A stretch of 64,000 bases of DNA from Zygnema cylindricum (taxonomy: Eukaryota; Streptophyta; Zygnematophyceae; Zygnematales; Zygnemataceae). The translations under genes and the position numbers were made by a program. The DNA lies in assembly GCA_037447655.1 (NCBI GenBank), contig JBBHKE010000185.1:55474-119473 (forward strand). Reading direction: 5' to 3'. Of this stretch, positions 1-12,832 are shown one piece after another. The notes under the pieces are model-generated. The model saw only the letters and a program-made list of their open reading frames with translations. It did no database searches and had not been told where the DNA came from. Position 1 is the first letter of the stretch; each line of letters opens with the position of its first letter.

Positions 1-1245
1 CTTGTCTTATGATGACTTCCACTTCGATTGCCAATCACACAAATTTCCGACAATGCATTGATAAATCTGGTCCATTTGTCCTTGGCTGTGATCACTCTCC
101 CATTGTTAACTAACTCCTCGACAATAATATTGAAACGCTTCACTACATCATCAATTGCTTCATTCGATTTCATATTGAATTGGATGAAAGTGGAGAACGT
201 ATATTGCGTCTTGTTTTGCATTCCTTTTTTGAATTGGCACTCCAACGCCTTCTAACATCCGCGTGCGGTGTAGTGGGTGAGGAAGAGATTATCGATGGAC
301 ACCAAACATGTTTGCATCAATCCAGTTATGGCGGCTACTTTTCTTTTTCCAAAAACGTTGAGACCTCGTATCGTCAATCGACATTTTCTCCTCTCCATTC
401 ACTACTTCACAAACTCCTTTCAAAAACAATTGATCTCGAACGCACTTAAAAGTGGGTAATTTGATTTTTTGGAGACAACAGACTTGCAAGGCGTGTGGAA
501 CATCGCCGCTCATTAACCATCTTCATCTAAATTAAAATCCCATCAAGCATATGTTTCCCTTTCTTATCTTTCTATTTCTTTGTCCCCTAATCTTCACCCT
601 CGGAATCTCCTCCATCTAATTCGAGATTTGGTTACGATGAGCTTGTTCATCAAACTTCTAATCAATGGCTTTAAACCTCTCATCTATTTGGCAAATGAAG
701 TTCCTCTGATGCGGTTAGCAAGTGATCATCGGATAACGAAGCTCTATCACCTCTATTTTGATCCAAAGGATTGGTGGGAATAATTGTGCCCATTGCTATA
801 TTGTGTGGTTCGAATTCCTCCTTTTTTGGAACACCCGTCACCTTGTTGCTTTTTTTCCTATCTATAACTTAGTTAACTCTATGTGCACTTTTCGAGGGTG
901 GAGGTCATCTCATCATTGATTGCCTCCATTTGTGGCAGTGTCATAGTTTGTTGTATTAAGGATCCTTAGACATCGCCACATGAGCATCTTGATGTGCCAC
1001 AGTGGTGTGCTACTTTAACTCTTGTGTTTCTTCCCCTCCAAAACCTTCTGAGAAGTTTTGGTGATGGGTGTGCCATGTCTCTCCAGGTTAATTCTTGGTC
1101 AGTTCTTGTTGACCTCTGATTTTATTTATGTTAAAATCTGTTCCAATATTTCCACGTATAACTTTGCCGTATGTTTTGGCAACCTACTGTTGTTCTACAA
1201 CCACCGTCGCAGGAGGGGGACCAGCAGTAGTAGTGGAAGTAGACA
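1..1245 (-). pseudogene. Decayed Ty1/copia gag fragment (minus strand)
   Basis: On the reverse strand, positions ~255-30 translate without a stop as a copia-type gag core. It includes QFKKGMQNKTQY and AIDDVVKRFNIIVEEL, which align with QFEKGVHNKGQY and SIDDAVNRFNILVEQL in the gag of the complete element at 2368-8409. Positions 513-289 (reverse) carry the preceding gag segment, with VVNGEEK matching IVTGEEK. Further upstream on the same strand the frame is broken several times. An ATG at 1245, followed by a Ser/Thr/Pro-rich stretch, could be the original gag start. The element continues beyond the left edge of the window, so only its 5' part is visible. I could not locate its 5' LTR or primer site. 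It is a non-functional relic of a family related to, but clearly diverged from, the neighbouring element. Confidence 0.7.
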
Positions 1246-2367
1246 TGGAAATCAACAAAAGGTATCAAGCACCTTATCAACAGCCAACTTTTAGCTTACA
1301 CAAAATATGACTCGGAAGGCCAATATGCCTCAAATGTGGCCAATATGCCTCAAATTTGCCACAGTGATACACAATTAAACTGACAATTCTCAAAATTGCA
1401 GCCTAAATGACCTTGTAAACCATAAGAGATGATGTCTGGAAGTTTGTCAAAAACTGCCCGTAAAAAATCATATTCCCAAAACTGGATACTACAAAATTGG
1501 CTAAGTCCTAAGTTATATACTCACAGTGTGTATCTACTGGTCTACACTAATTTGGGTAACTGGTATTGCGGTTATTATCCTGACTAACGACAAAGTATCC
1601 TACTTATACGTTACTGTACCGTTAGTATCTCAAAAACCCTAATTACTATTTTCCAAAAACCTAATTAATGGAACACTATTTTTTATTACACTAAACTACA
1701 AAACAATGTTTATTCGGATATTTTCAAATATCGAACCGTACACAAAAACGTTCCAGATGCTTAGTCAGTTGTAGTCGCTAATGTCCAGCTGATTATAGCT
1801 GATTATGGTTGTGTAGTACGAAGCACCTGAGTGCTTTGTCACTTGTGTTCCCACGTGAATCACGCTTGTGGTCCCTCGTGAATCACGCTTGTGGTCCCAA
1901 GTGAATCGCGTCCGTTGGAACAAATTCAATCGACGATGGTATCGTCGAACCGTACCATATATTTCCGGAATACGCGGTTCAGATTTTTTGTTCGTCTGAT
2001 CCTCTGAATCCAATCGTCAACTGCGTGACGCGTGTGGCTGACTGTCGGCGCCACTCCGTTAAACCTGCATACGATCTCTTGTCGACACATGTCTTTGTAA
2101 AAGTACAATATACTCTATTGAACTTTTGCTACTGTAACACTAATTAAGGTAAGTATTACAACAGACTACTTAGAAAATATTATAAGTTATTTTAACCCTA
2201 TCTACTAAAATAAAGATTTATAAATTACACCACCTACCAATCCTTTGTATCATCGTGTTCTCTATCGTTGCATATGCCAGCCAGTTAGTGACCATATTCA
2301 CTATGATCTTCCATTTCGGCGAACTTACCAAGCCGTAAGCGACTAGATTACCTACAATTGTACATTT
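1246..2367. other. Unassigned intergenic or relic DNA
   Basis: No gene is recognisable on either strand. The only structure seen is a short direct repeat at about 1852-1910, where a ~22-bp unit (GTGAATCACGCTTGTGGTCC) occurs twice with a third degenerate copy. By position this stretch may include the LTR of the minus-strand relic to its left, but no TG...CA-bounded repeat partner is available in the window to test that. Confidence 0.4.
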
Positions 2368-2847
2368 TGTTAGGACATTGGTGGAATCAGGATTTAGGCA
2401 AATCGGTTTGCTGTTCGATTTTGTGTCTAAGTTTTGTGTATCAGTTCGCGTCACTTCATTTGTTCGTTCGGTACAGTCCGATGTTTGTTAAACGTGTGTT
2501 TTGGTTTGTAGTGTTGCGTGGTCCCGCGTGTGCGGACCAGCACATTGTTTCAATCTTGCTGCAGATGTTGAATTGTAGTGAGGTGTTTCAGAGGCACGTT
2601 TTCCGTGCCGTGTATTCTAAAGTATGTTGTGTTTTCTATATACTAAGATAGTAGTCAGATTGGGTCAATTTTAAGTAAGAGATTAGTAAGAGATTAAGGG
2701 TGAGAAAATTATGTACAGAAAAGCTTCATGTAATATAAATGTGTATTGGCCGATGTGATCTGTAAATGTTTTTTGTGATTATTGGTGAATGATTCCGCTG
2801 TGCGATAACTTTGTAAGCTGTGTGAAATTTAGTGATCTTTTTTTACA
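2368..2847 (+). repeat. 5' LTR of element 1
   Basis: 480-bp direct repeat beginning TG and ending CA, near-identical to 7929-8409 with scattered substitutions and short indels. It is immediately followed by the primer-binding site. Confidence 0.95.
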
Positions 2848-2849
2848 TT

Positions 2850-2864
2850 TGGTATCACAGCAGG
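2850..2864 (+). promoter_or_regulatory. Primer-binding site of element 1
   Basis: TGGTATCACAGCAGG starts two bases after the 5' LTR. It resembles the usual plant copia primer site TGGTATCAGAGC, which is complementary to the 3' end of initiator Met-tRNA, with one mismatch in the core. This conventional priming differs from that inferred for elements 2 and 3. Confidence 0.8.
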
Positions 2865-2901
2865 CTTTGCTCCCAATTAGGAGTGTGTGAAGTTCGACAG
2901 G

Positions 2902-5900
2902 ATGGGGAAGAAGAAGAAAAGCACTCTTTCAGCTGTCGATCAAAGGTTTACACCGGAGCCTACGGAGGTGCAGCTATACCCTGAGGTTCCTACTCGTGAG
3001 CCTAGTGAAAGGGAACTCAGCTTTGGAGGGGGCTTTGGAGGGGACAGACCCGGTTTTGTTCCTAAGTTCGAAGAATCTTTTCCTTCGGATCCCTTCAGTC
3101 AGAATAGGGCCAATGGCAGTGGTACCAGTGTTGAGCCTGGTCCTCGTTTTACTTTTGATGAGTGGATTCGGGCAATGAAAAAGAGGAGTAAGATTGAAAA
3201 AAAGTCAATAAAAAGAGGAAGAAAATTAAAGAGCCGAGTTCTAGCTTTAGAGATTGGGAGAGTTCAAAAAGTTTAGAAAGTTCCGAAAGTTCAGAAAGTA
3301 GTGAAGATGAAAAAACAAAGAAAAATAGGAAACGAAAAAAAGAGGCAAAAATGGTGGACAAAGACTTGTGTGTTGTAGATGACGTTGAGAAAGATGATTC
3401 TTTTCGGGTGCTCGGAAAAACCATATTGTTTAATGGTTCTAATTATATGGTTTGGAAGAAATACATCAGAGGACAGTTGGTCCTTTAGAACTTGTGGAGG
3501 ATAGTGACTGGTGAAGAAAAGAGGCCCAAGGATCTGCAAGGTCGACAGTGGTGGTTGCGAAAGGATATTTCCGCTTACACAGGATTGATGCAAAGTTGTA
3601 CAGGTTCAGCCTTAGACTTTTTTTTGGCCTACGGCACTACACATGAGTGTTGGGTGGGCCGTGTTGGGTGGGCCTTGAGGGTCAGTTTGAGAAAGGTGTA
3701 CACAATAAGGGGCAATATGTCTTCAAAGAATTGATTCAATTTAAGTTTAAGCCAATTGAATCAATTGATGATGCTGTTAACAGGTTTAATATTCTTGTTG
3801 AACAACTTACCAACCTTGGAAGAATGTTAGATGAAGATTACAAGCTTCAAGTTTTTCTAAACGGTCTTCTAGAGTTTCTTCGAAATCCTTGTGATATCCT
3901 CCAGTCCAAGAAGCGGACAACTTATGAGCAACTAGCGGACAACTTATGAGCAACTTATGAGTATGCAGTGAGCTATTTAAAGAAAGTAGATAAAGCAAGG
4001 GAAGGTTCGAGTAAAGGAGCCGGAAAAAGAGCCTCGCTCAATGTTGCAGCCGCACCAGAAACCTCGGATCTCAACCTACCTCGTAGAGAGGCTCCAAGGG
4101 GAACACCTCGAGGTCGAGGTGGCGGCGGTAGAGGAGGTGGAAGGGAGAAACCGAGTGGCAGTATGGTTCAGGCTGATTCTAATGCCTTGAATGTTACGTG
4201 CTATAAGTGTCAAAAACCAGGACACTTTAAGGCCGAATGCCCAGACAAGGACAAGCAGTGTTACACTTGTAAGCTATAAGTGTCAAAAACCAGGACACTT
4301 TAAGGTCGAATGCCCAGACAAGGACAAGCAGTGTTACACTTGTAAGCGTTTGGGGTCATGTGAGTACGCAATGTTTTGATCGAATTGATGGAGGTTTGGA
4401 AAGAGGAGGTGGTCGAGGTGATCGTGGCCGTGGCCGTGGTGGAGGCCGAGGTCGTGGGCCCAGTCGTGGAGGAAGTCATGGGTATTACATGGAGTTTGGT
4501 GACAAGCTTGGAGACGGATTCCAAAATTTCTCGATTTCTCTTGACATGGATTTGGATCCGGTTGTTGATGAGGATGTTACTACGGAGTGGATTATTGACT
4601 TCGGTGCAACTCATCATGTTTGTACGGATAAGACACTCTTTGAGGAGATGATCACGTTGACAGTTCCAAAAAACTTTAAGGTTGCTAGTGGCCATGTGAT
4701 CCCAGTTGATACAATTAGAACCGTTCGGCTTGATTTACCGGTTCAAGATGTGTTCGGAAATGAGAGAGTGAATTCAACGAGGTTTCACAATGCTAATTAT
4801 ATTCCGAATGGAGCCGTGAATCTCGTTAGTGTTCCAGAGATTCAGAAAGCTGGCATTTAAGTGGTTTCAAAATCAGATTTGAGTATCGTAGTGGAGAATT
4901 CTAAAAGGACACAAGTGGCTTCTGGATTCGTGTCGGCTAGCATTCATAGTTGTTTAATTTGGAAAAGACTGGAAGTTAAGGGTCAGGCCGTGTCTATGGC
5001 TAATCAGTTTTCACTCCAAAAGGGTAACCTCAGTCTATGGCATCACCGTATGTGCCATACCTCTGAGGGGAATGTTAAGCGGATTATTTGGAATTCTTTG
5101 GTTCGAGGAATGGAACTCACTACCAGAGAGAAGGTGAACGGATGTGGTGGTTGTAGTAAAGGGAAGCAAAAACGCAAGCCACATCCTGTTAAAGATGTAA
5201 AGTTTCGGGCCAAAAATCCATTGGAACTAATTCATGTGGATCTTTGTGGCCATGTTATGCCAAGGTCGTTTGGTGGGCATCTATACATCTTTGTCATTGT
5301 TGATGACTACTCACAGAAATCTTGGGTGCATTTGTTGAAGCATAAATCGGATACTTTCGAGAAGTTTCAAGAGTGGGTTGTGATGGCCGAGCGTCAATCG
5401 GATTTTAAATTGAAAATCGGTGAGGTCGGATAACGGAGGTGAATTTGTGGCTTTCACGGAGTTTTGTAAGGAGAGGGGGATAAGGCAGCAATTTACGGCT
5501 CCTTATTCTCCTAAATTGAAGAGAATTGCGGAGAGAAAGAATCGAACTCTCCAAGAGATGGTCCGTGCCATGATACATAGTAGTGGGCAAAATTTCTTCT
5601 TGTGGGGAGATGCCATTCTTACCGCGAATTACATTTGCAACCGGCGGTTGACTTCAATTTCGGGTGATAAGAGCCCGGATGAGTTGTGGAGTGGGATTGT
5701 GCCGTCTTTCCGGCACTTACGCATTTGGCGATTTAAGGCAACCGTCTATGTTGAACGTACACAAAGGACGGGGAAATTTTCAGCAAGGAGTTGGACGGGA
5801 ATCTTTGTGGGGTATAGCATCAAAGGGAGCTTGTATCGTGTGTATGATCCAAGTAGGAGAGTGGTATTTGAATCTCGGAATGTTGATTTCCACGAGGATC

Positions 5901-7897
5901 TTAAATACGTAATGGAATCGGCTGGGAAAGTACAAAAGGATTTAGATTTCGAAGAGAAACATGAAGTGGAAGAAAATTCAAATTTGCAAGAATCGGATTC
6001 TGATGAGGAAGAAGTTCCTCTTACCAAAGTTAAGTTCGATCGGTTTGTTCCAATTCAAAAATCAAATTCCGATGTCCGAAGTGATGGGACTTTGAGTTCT
6101 CGATCTTTAGTAAGAAATCAGTCCACATTAAAATCAAAAGAAAGCTTACCGTCAGTGAGGGAAGAAAATGACAAGGAAGAAGATGTGACTGTGGTTCGGC
6201 GAAGTACCCGTGAGACGAAAGGGAAGAAACCGGCCAGATTATCGTATGATCGACATCGTGGAGATGTTTCGAACTCTAATTACTTTATCTCGGAGGCTTA
6301 AGAGGATGACTTCCTCTTATAGCAACAAGTGAATGACACAATTTCTTGTTCTGGAGATCCTCAATCTTATTCGGAGGCTCGGAATTCGAGTGAGTGGGAA
6401 ACTAAGTGGAAGTCCGCTTGGGAAAAGGAATATAAGTCAATTATTGATAATCAGACTTTTAAAGAGGTAGAATTGCCATCGGGTAAGAAAGCTATTGACG
6501 CCAAATGGGTATTCAAGAGAAAGACTGGTGCGTCTGGTGAGGTGATAAAGTATAAAGCGAGATTGGTGTGCAAAGGTTTTTCAGCAGCGAGAGGGGGTTG
6601 ATTATACTGAATCCTATGCTCCCGTTGTTAAGTTTGATTCTTTGAGAATGATTGTGGCCTTGGCGCCGGCTAGTAAGAAACACATCCATCAAATGGATAA
6701 GAAACACATCCATCAAATGGATGTGGAGACTGCTTTCTTGAATGGTGAGCATGAAGAGGAAGTATATATGAAAGTTCTTGAGGGGGTTGCTTCTCAACCC
6801 GGTATTGTGTGGAGACTTCGGAAGTCTTTATATGGGCTGAAGCAAGCCCCGAGAACGTGGTATTTGAGACTTCATAAGGTGTTAATTGATTTCGGTTTTG
6901 TTCGGACTACGTCGGATTCCGGTGTTTATGTGAAGGGTGAAGGTGAGAATCAAGTGATTTTTTCAGTTTATGTTGATGACTTCATCATGACTTCAGATAG
7001 CTTGATTGTGATCATGGATTTAAAGGCATTTATGCGGCAACATTCTAAAGTGACGGATTTGGGAGAAGTGAAATATATTTTAGGATTGAGGTTATTCGGG
7101 ATGCATCAGGAAGCATCAAGCTCAGTCAGGAGCAATATTGCAAGGAGGTTTTAGCACGGTTTTCTATGACTGATGCTAAACCGCTTTCGACTCCCTTGGA
7201 TCCGAAAGTGCAATATTCTAAGTCGGAAAATTTGGAGACAGTTAAGGTGCCGTATCGAGAAGCAATCGGCAGTTTGATGTATTTGAGTGTGGGAACGCGT
7301 CCAGATATTTCTGCTGCAGTTTCTGTTGTCAGTAGGTATTGCCAAGCACCAAAGAAACCGCATTGGGAGGCGGTGAAACGGATCTTCCGATATTTGGTTG
7401 GAACGATCAGCCTCGGATTGGTGTTTCAGTCCGATGGAGATTTGGAATGTTTTGGATACTGCGATGCAGATTGGGGAGGAGATTATGATTCCGGAAAATC
7501 AACTTCCGGATATGCATTTATATTCGGTGGAGCTGCTATTTCATGGAGTTCCAGGCTCCAGCCGACTGTGGCCTTAAGTTCTACAGAGGCCGAATATATG
7601 TCAGCCTGTCATGCATCGAAGGCTGCAGTTTGGGTGAAAGAAATGCTTGGAGAGTTAGGCATTTCAGTTGGGTGTATGAAAGTATTTTCTGATAGCATGA
7701 GTTCTATGGCACTGATCAGAAATCCTGTATTTCATAAAAGGACTAAACATATCAGAATTCAGTGGCATTTTATTCGAGATTTAGTGAGAGATAAGGAACT
7801 TGAATTTGTCTTTGTTCCTACTATAGCTGACATGCTTACTAAGTCAGCAATGCAGGATGTCTTTATAAGAGGTAGGCCTAAGGTAGGCTTGCTGTGA
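2902..7897 (+). pseudogene. Broken gag-pol of element 1
   Basis: The reading frame starts at ATG 2902 (MGKKKKSTLS), preceded in frame by ATG 2887, and moves through several frames. Gag carries two CCHC zinc knuckles (CYKCQKPGHFKAEC and CYTCKR...C). The first lies in a 73-bp tandem duplication that shifts the frame (4201-4273, 4274-4346). Protease shows WIIDFGATHHV near 4588, where the usual Asp-Ser-Gly is Asp-Phe-Gly, so the catalytic triplet is damaged. Integrase has its HHCC finger at ~5041-5160 (HHRMCH...CGGC) and RSDNGGEF at ~5423; the usual PQQNG is replaced by PKLKR. RT has DVETAFLNG at ~6720 and YVDDF at ~6971. RNase H has STEAEYMSACHASK at ~7577-7620. Stops occur at 3276, 3487, 4279, 4858 and 5431, among other places. 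Function is inferred only from these family motifs. Confidence 0.9.
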
Positions 7898-7917
7898 AGT
7901 GAAAAGTATTCCACAAT

Positions 7918-7928
7918 GAGAGGGGGAA
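7918..7928 (+). promoter_or_regulatory. Polypurine tract of element 1
   Basis: GAGAGGGGGAA lies immediately upstream of the 3' LTR. This is the expected position and composition for the plus-strand DNA primer. Confidence 0.85.
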
Positions 7929-8409
7929 TGTTAGGACATTGGTGGAATCGGGATTTAGGCAAATCGGTTTGCTGTTCGATTTTGCGTCTAAGTCTTGTGT
8001 ATTGGTTCGCGTCACTTCATTTGTTCGTTTGGTACGGTCAGATGTTTGTTATACGTGTGTTTTGGTTCGTAGTGTTGCGTGGCACTGCGTGTGCGGACCA
8101 GCACACTGTTTCAGTCTTGCTGCCAGATGTTGAATTGTAGTGAGGTGTTTGAGAGGCACGTTTTCCGTGCCGTGTATTCTAAAGTCTTTTGTGTGTTTTG
8201 TATACTAAGATCATAGTCATATTGGGTCAATTTTTAGTAAGAGATTAGTAAGAGATTAAGGGTGAGAAAATTATGTACAGAAAAGCTTCGGGTAACATAA
8301 ACTTGTATTGGCCGATGTGATCTGTGAATGTTTTTTGTGATTATTGGTGAATGCTTCCGCTGTGCGATAACTTTGTAAGCCGTGTGAAATTTTGTGATCT
8401 TTTTTTACA
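7929..8409 (+). repeat. 3' LTR of element 1
   Basis: 481-bp direct repeat of 2368-2847 with the same TG...CA ends, followed by the target duplication CATTT at 8410-8414. Confidence 0.95.
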
Positions 8410-8414
8410 CATTT

Positions 8415-10520
8415 CAGCGAACATCGACAACATGTCTACACTGACTTATTAAAGGTTTTCCTTCGCATTAAAGTCATAACCCGCAAATTTTCAAGGTTTC
8501 GATTTTCAATCCAACTTAGTTAGCATAGGATCATGATCAAGCTTGCACGCGGAGATTTCGAAGGTTGTCAAGTTTGAAGATCTAGGTTTTTGGCAAAATG
8601 TTTGTACATCGTAGCTCCAACCATGGTAGTATTACATCTGTTCTGGAGATGGTAGTATTACTTCTGTTTTGGAGATGGAATACTCTGTTAGCGTCCTGCG
8701 TTATCGCCACACAGTGCCTGGAGAGTTGTGCCTTAGCCCACAGAAAGTCGTTGATTCTTTTCTCATTCATCAACTTCATGCAGATTCGACCGACATTCAA
8801 TTAAGGCAATTTGCCACGCGAGCCTATGATGATGTCTAAGGCGCTTACCTCTAGAGATACACTTCTTGTTCCAAAAATACTTCATGTTCCTTGGATGCTT
8901 ATTCACTTTTGTAGCACTGGAAAAAACACAGCGAAGTACAAGTGGCAAAAACATCAGATTTTTTTCCGATCCCGAACAGATTTATAGCATTCTAAAGTGA
9001 CCGAACAGAAATTAACAGTTTGGTATGTGGTCAATGAATCAAATTGCAAAGAATTATGAATTTTGGTAAGCTCAAAATGAAGGAGACTAGGGGCTTCAGC
9101 CCATGGCTCTCAAATATGGCTCACTTCACAGTAAATTTATGAAATGCGGTGACCTGTTGAAGTAGACCCCTCAATGATTAGGATAGCCGGGGAAGCGAGT
9201 TGGGCCTGTTGGGCCTGTTGTTTTCTTACTCGTGGAATTTACCGCGAGTCTACTGTTAAAACTAAAAACAGAAAAACATATAAGTTTCGTGTGAAAACTC
9301 AGGGAAACCTTTACATCCATCGAATAAAGGAAATTGATTCACCGATTTGAGAGTCTATCATAAAAACGAACTGAGATGCGTGAAAGAACTGAATGAAAGC
9401 TTTTCCACGTAATGTTGTTCTTCCCGTACTTCTTTTGCATCTTGTTTGTATTGGACAAACGACGAATTCTTAGAGGCCAAAATTTGACGGCCATAAACTG
9501 GAGTCATTGTTGCGCCACGTGGCTTAACTACAAAAGAATATTCTTTACATCCCTGGACAGCAGATTCCAAAACACATACGAGGAGTCAATAATACTGAAA
9601 TGAAAAGTTACTCAAGAAAGCGGTATTGATTAGATTTTGAGCCGAATTTGGCGGCTTTTTAGTGGAATCAATCCATTTTCAAATCTAGTGTTAAAATTTT
9701 AGTCCTGCCCAATATAGGAGCACGTCTCATTGGAAATATGCATGTAAATTAACTGACTTAAAATTGTTTGTTTTGTGCTTAAAAAAGGGTGCAAATAAGA
9801 TTTCAGGAAAATGTGATCTTCAAACATTTTCTTGCCTCTACATTGAATTACACAGACATTTTTTTTGCATGTTTTGACTTTTTGTCTTTGCTTTCCAATA
9901 ATGTCCATTAATGGTATATAAAAGTTTTCACCAGAAGATCTGACAGTGTTGGTTTGTTTTTGAAATTTTGACTCAGTGTCCTCAGTTATTTTTGCAGTTT
10001 GGCACTATGGATTCCATTTTACAACCTTTTTGTCCTTTCGTCATTAACAAAATAACTGAGACTTCCAAATTGCTTTAGGATTTTCGAAAAAGTGATTGCC
10101 TGCATAATTTTGATAAATACAATGAGTTTCTGTGTCCTACAGACGAAAGCAAATTATTTTCATGCTCATGCCCTCGAGGGCCATCCAGGGTGCTCATTGT
10201 GAAAAATAAGTGTCATTATGAACTAAAATGGAACTTTTGAATTGGAAATAGCGGCTTTTGATGGTACATCGACAAAATTGTCAATCTTACAAAAGAATAA
10301 TGTTTGCTGGTGAAATTGTGACTAAAGCGATATCATGCATAAAAAAATATAAAAATATACGTATATATTTTTTTGACTAAAACTGTCGTAAACTATGCCC
10401 TAAATTACTATATTAATTATTATTAAATTAGTAAAGTTTCTCTATTGACGACAAACATGGAATTTACTTGTTTTGAGCTGAAGTCAAATTCATAACCTTG
10501 TATGTTTGAGAATGTTGCAG
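8415..10520. other. Non-coding stretch upstream of the first recognised LRR exon
   Basis: I found no convincing exon, RNA gene or mobile element in these 2.1 kb. Short open frames occur but lack family motifs or good splice contexts. The first exon(s) of the LRR gene (start codon, signal peptide, N-terminal LRR cap) should lie here or further left. If they lie left of 2368, element 1 sits in an intron of that gene. Confidence 0.4.
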
Positions 10521-12832
10521 GTATTTGAGCAAAAATAAACTCACAGGGAACATTCCGGAGTCAATTGGCAGCCTTACTAGCCTTTACTTGATGTAAGTAT
10601 TTTTACTTCACAAATAAATTTTTGAGGATTTTTTTTTCTCAAAAAGTAGAGTGGGTAATAATATGCTTCCAAATTGAGGATCTTTGGTTGTATATTGCAG
10701 ACTGTCTTTTTGACGCATCGCGATTGGCTTCGAGTACATAGCCAAGAAAAATAATTATAAATATAATGGAGAGTAATCATTTGTTGTTGGAAGCAGGAGC
10801 CTGTCTGATAATTTGCTAAGCGGTCGAATACCACCAACTATCACATCGTGCACGAATCTTCGATATATGTGAGTACTTTTTAAAACTGTTGTTCGAGTAG
10901 TTCAACAAATCTTTTGTTTTAACGCTAGAAGCCACACCAGTAAGGCTCATTTGGGATAGATGCCAAAAAGGGATATTTTAACAAACAATTTAGCGCCCAC
11001 CCATAGAGACAAAGATATCCATTGGAATTCAGAATTTTTATTTTTGTTGGATTGAATGTGTTTTTCAAGTGTTGAAGACTTTGGTTTTTATACCTATAAT
11101 TGAGAACTCTGTTCGACAAGCTCTACCTAAATGTTTGCACAGTAAAAAAATTTAGGTCAAGAACTTGTTAGAAATCTTTAACTTTATTTACGCTGCCAAA
11201 TTTTTAGATTACTATGGATGTGTAGTTCAACCTGTATGATTATTTAAAGCTGAATCAGTTTAACGCTGATTCACTTTAACACGTACACGTCATGGTTTGT
11301 AAAACAAAACTAAAAAAAGATAGTTTGAAGTATAGATTTCCAGAAAAAACATTCAAATAGCTTTCTAACAATGTGTGCAGTACATGTTTAGCTGAACTAT
11401 AAATCCCACTACATCCATTCTAGTAACACTTTAAAATACCCAAAGTTAGGTTTGTGGGATGGGCCTTCTAGTGTTAGTATCTCTTCATGGACTGGAAACA
11501 AGTCGCTCCTCAATAACGGGGTTTTGAGGTAGTTGCAGGTATCTTAACAAGAATAAGCTAACCGGGGAAATACCTGCCAATTTTCAAAACATTCCATTAT
11601 ATGAGTTGTAAGTAGCTTCTTTTTGTAACATCTTTTTATTTTTTAGTCCTTTTGAGAGGCAAAAGTTCTCATTAGCGTGGCCAACATTCTCCAATATCTA
11701 TGTTGGATATACCCAAACTTCACGTAAATTTCCGAACTCTTTTAGACTTTGACAACTCATTTTGCCATTACAAATTGCAATTCTCGGAAAGTTACCAAAT
11801 GTTTATTGAGCAGTAATTTGTAAAGAGTAAAGACTTGGGATTGGTAACATCAATGCGTTATGCAATTTATTTTAATGTTACGAAGGATTCTCTGTTCCTA
11901 AATGCTGGACAAAATAAGAACTGGCGATATATTCAAATAGAGTTTAGCAACTCTGTATTTTTTTGGTGAATAAGAGTTGTTGTTTAAGTTTATCCATTTT
12001 TCTTAATGTCAAAAAATGAATATCTAAAGTGTGTACATTATTTTATAAAAGCACTTTAAGTGTATATCTTAATCACCGTTTACTATTACTTTACACATGA
12101 AAATGCCCGTCATTCCATTTTAGCCTAGTGAGAATAGGTCATAAGTGCGAGAGTGTTGTTTCGAAGTTCTTCAAACGATATCATTTCTCTTGTTTTTTCA
12201 ATCTTAACCGAGATTGCCACCCTTATTCCGTTTTTTTCGAGATGCATAGATTTTTTCTTGTGCCGAAAATCACATAGTGCATATGTAGAATAAATATATA
12301 TATAAAACCAGAAAAACTATATTTGCACATATTTTGCTTGCCTTTTTCCATTTTTAGTGTTATTTTTCCATTTTAATTACGCCATTGTTTTTGGCAGGGT
12401 GCTCGCACAAAACCAATTAACTGGAAAAATTCCAAACGTTCTTGGGGGTGGATTGAATCGTTTGTAAGATTTTTACACCTTTATAATGAGCGAAACCACC
12501 AAATTCGTGTTTCAAATTTAAAGTTATTTCTTGTTGTTTGTATGTAACATCATGTTCAAGTACGTATAATGATAGATGTACCTCAAACCACTTAACATGT
12601 TTGCTTTTCCTTTTATTATTTCAATCTTTCAATGCCTTCAATTACAAAAGTGGATCTTCTAAATTTAAATTTATAGCAAGCTTTGATTTCCACCTTTTAT
12701 AAGTTTCCTCATGAGAGATACATGATCCCCTAAATAACTTTTTATAATAATGTTTTGCAGAGATTTATCCAACAACAATCTGAGTGGCTCTGTTCAAGAA
12801 AGTTTCAGTGCTCTTCCATTTATGACTTCGCT
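10521..12832 (+). other. LRR exons 1-5 of the large gene
   Basis: There are five exons of 72, 72, 69, 66 and 72 bp, each encoding one plant-type leucine-rich repeat. Each starts after AG with one base of a split codon and ends with two bases before GT (phase 2). Readable cores include YLSKNKLTGNIPESIG, SLSDNLLSGRIPPTI, YLNKNKLTGEIPANF, VLAQNQLTGKIPNVLG and DLSNNNLSGSVQESF, all matching the LxxNxLxGxIP consensus. Donors are GTAAG, GTGAG or GTACG, and acceptors follow pyrimidine or TTGCAG contexts. Uniform length and phase would allow repeats to be gained or lost without shifting the frame. Confidence 0.85.

Larger units (their letters stand above)
2368..8409 (+). mobile_element. Complete Ty1/copia LTR retrotransposon (element 1)
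   Basis: The element is bounded by near-identical direct repeats, 2368-2847 and 7929-8409, each starting TGTTAGGACATT and ending TTTTACA. It is flanked by a perfect 5-bp target duplication, CATTT, at 2363-2367 and 8410-8414. The internal order is primer site, gag with zinc knuckles, protease, integrase, reverse transcriptase and RNase H, then a polypurine tract. Integrase preceding RT defines the copia superfamily. Total length is 6,042 bp. The TSD and preserved LTRs indicate one fairly recent insertion that has not rearranged. The coding region, however, is broken by stops and by several short tandem duplications, so it is non-autonomous as read. Confidence 0.95.

Noticed and set aside
8598-8804. 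Hydrophobic open frame as a possible signal-peptide exon for the LRR gene
   Set aside because: It ends in a stop with no plausible phase-2 donor and no LRR N-cap motif. Not supportable as the first exon.
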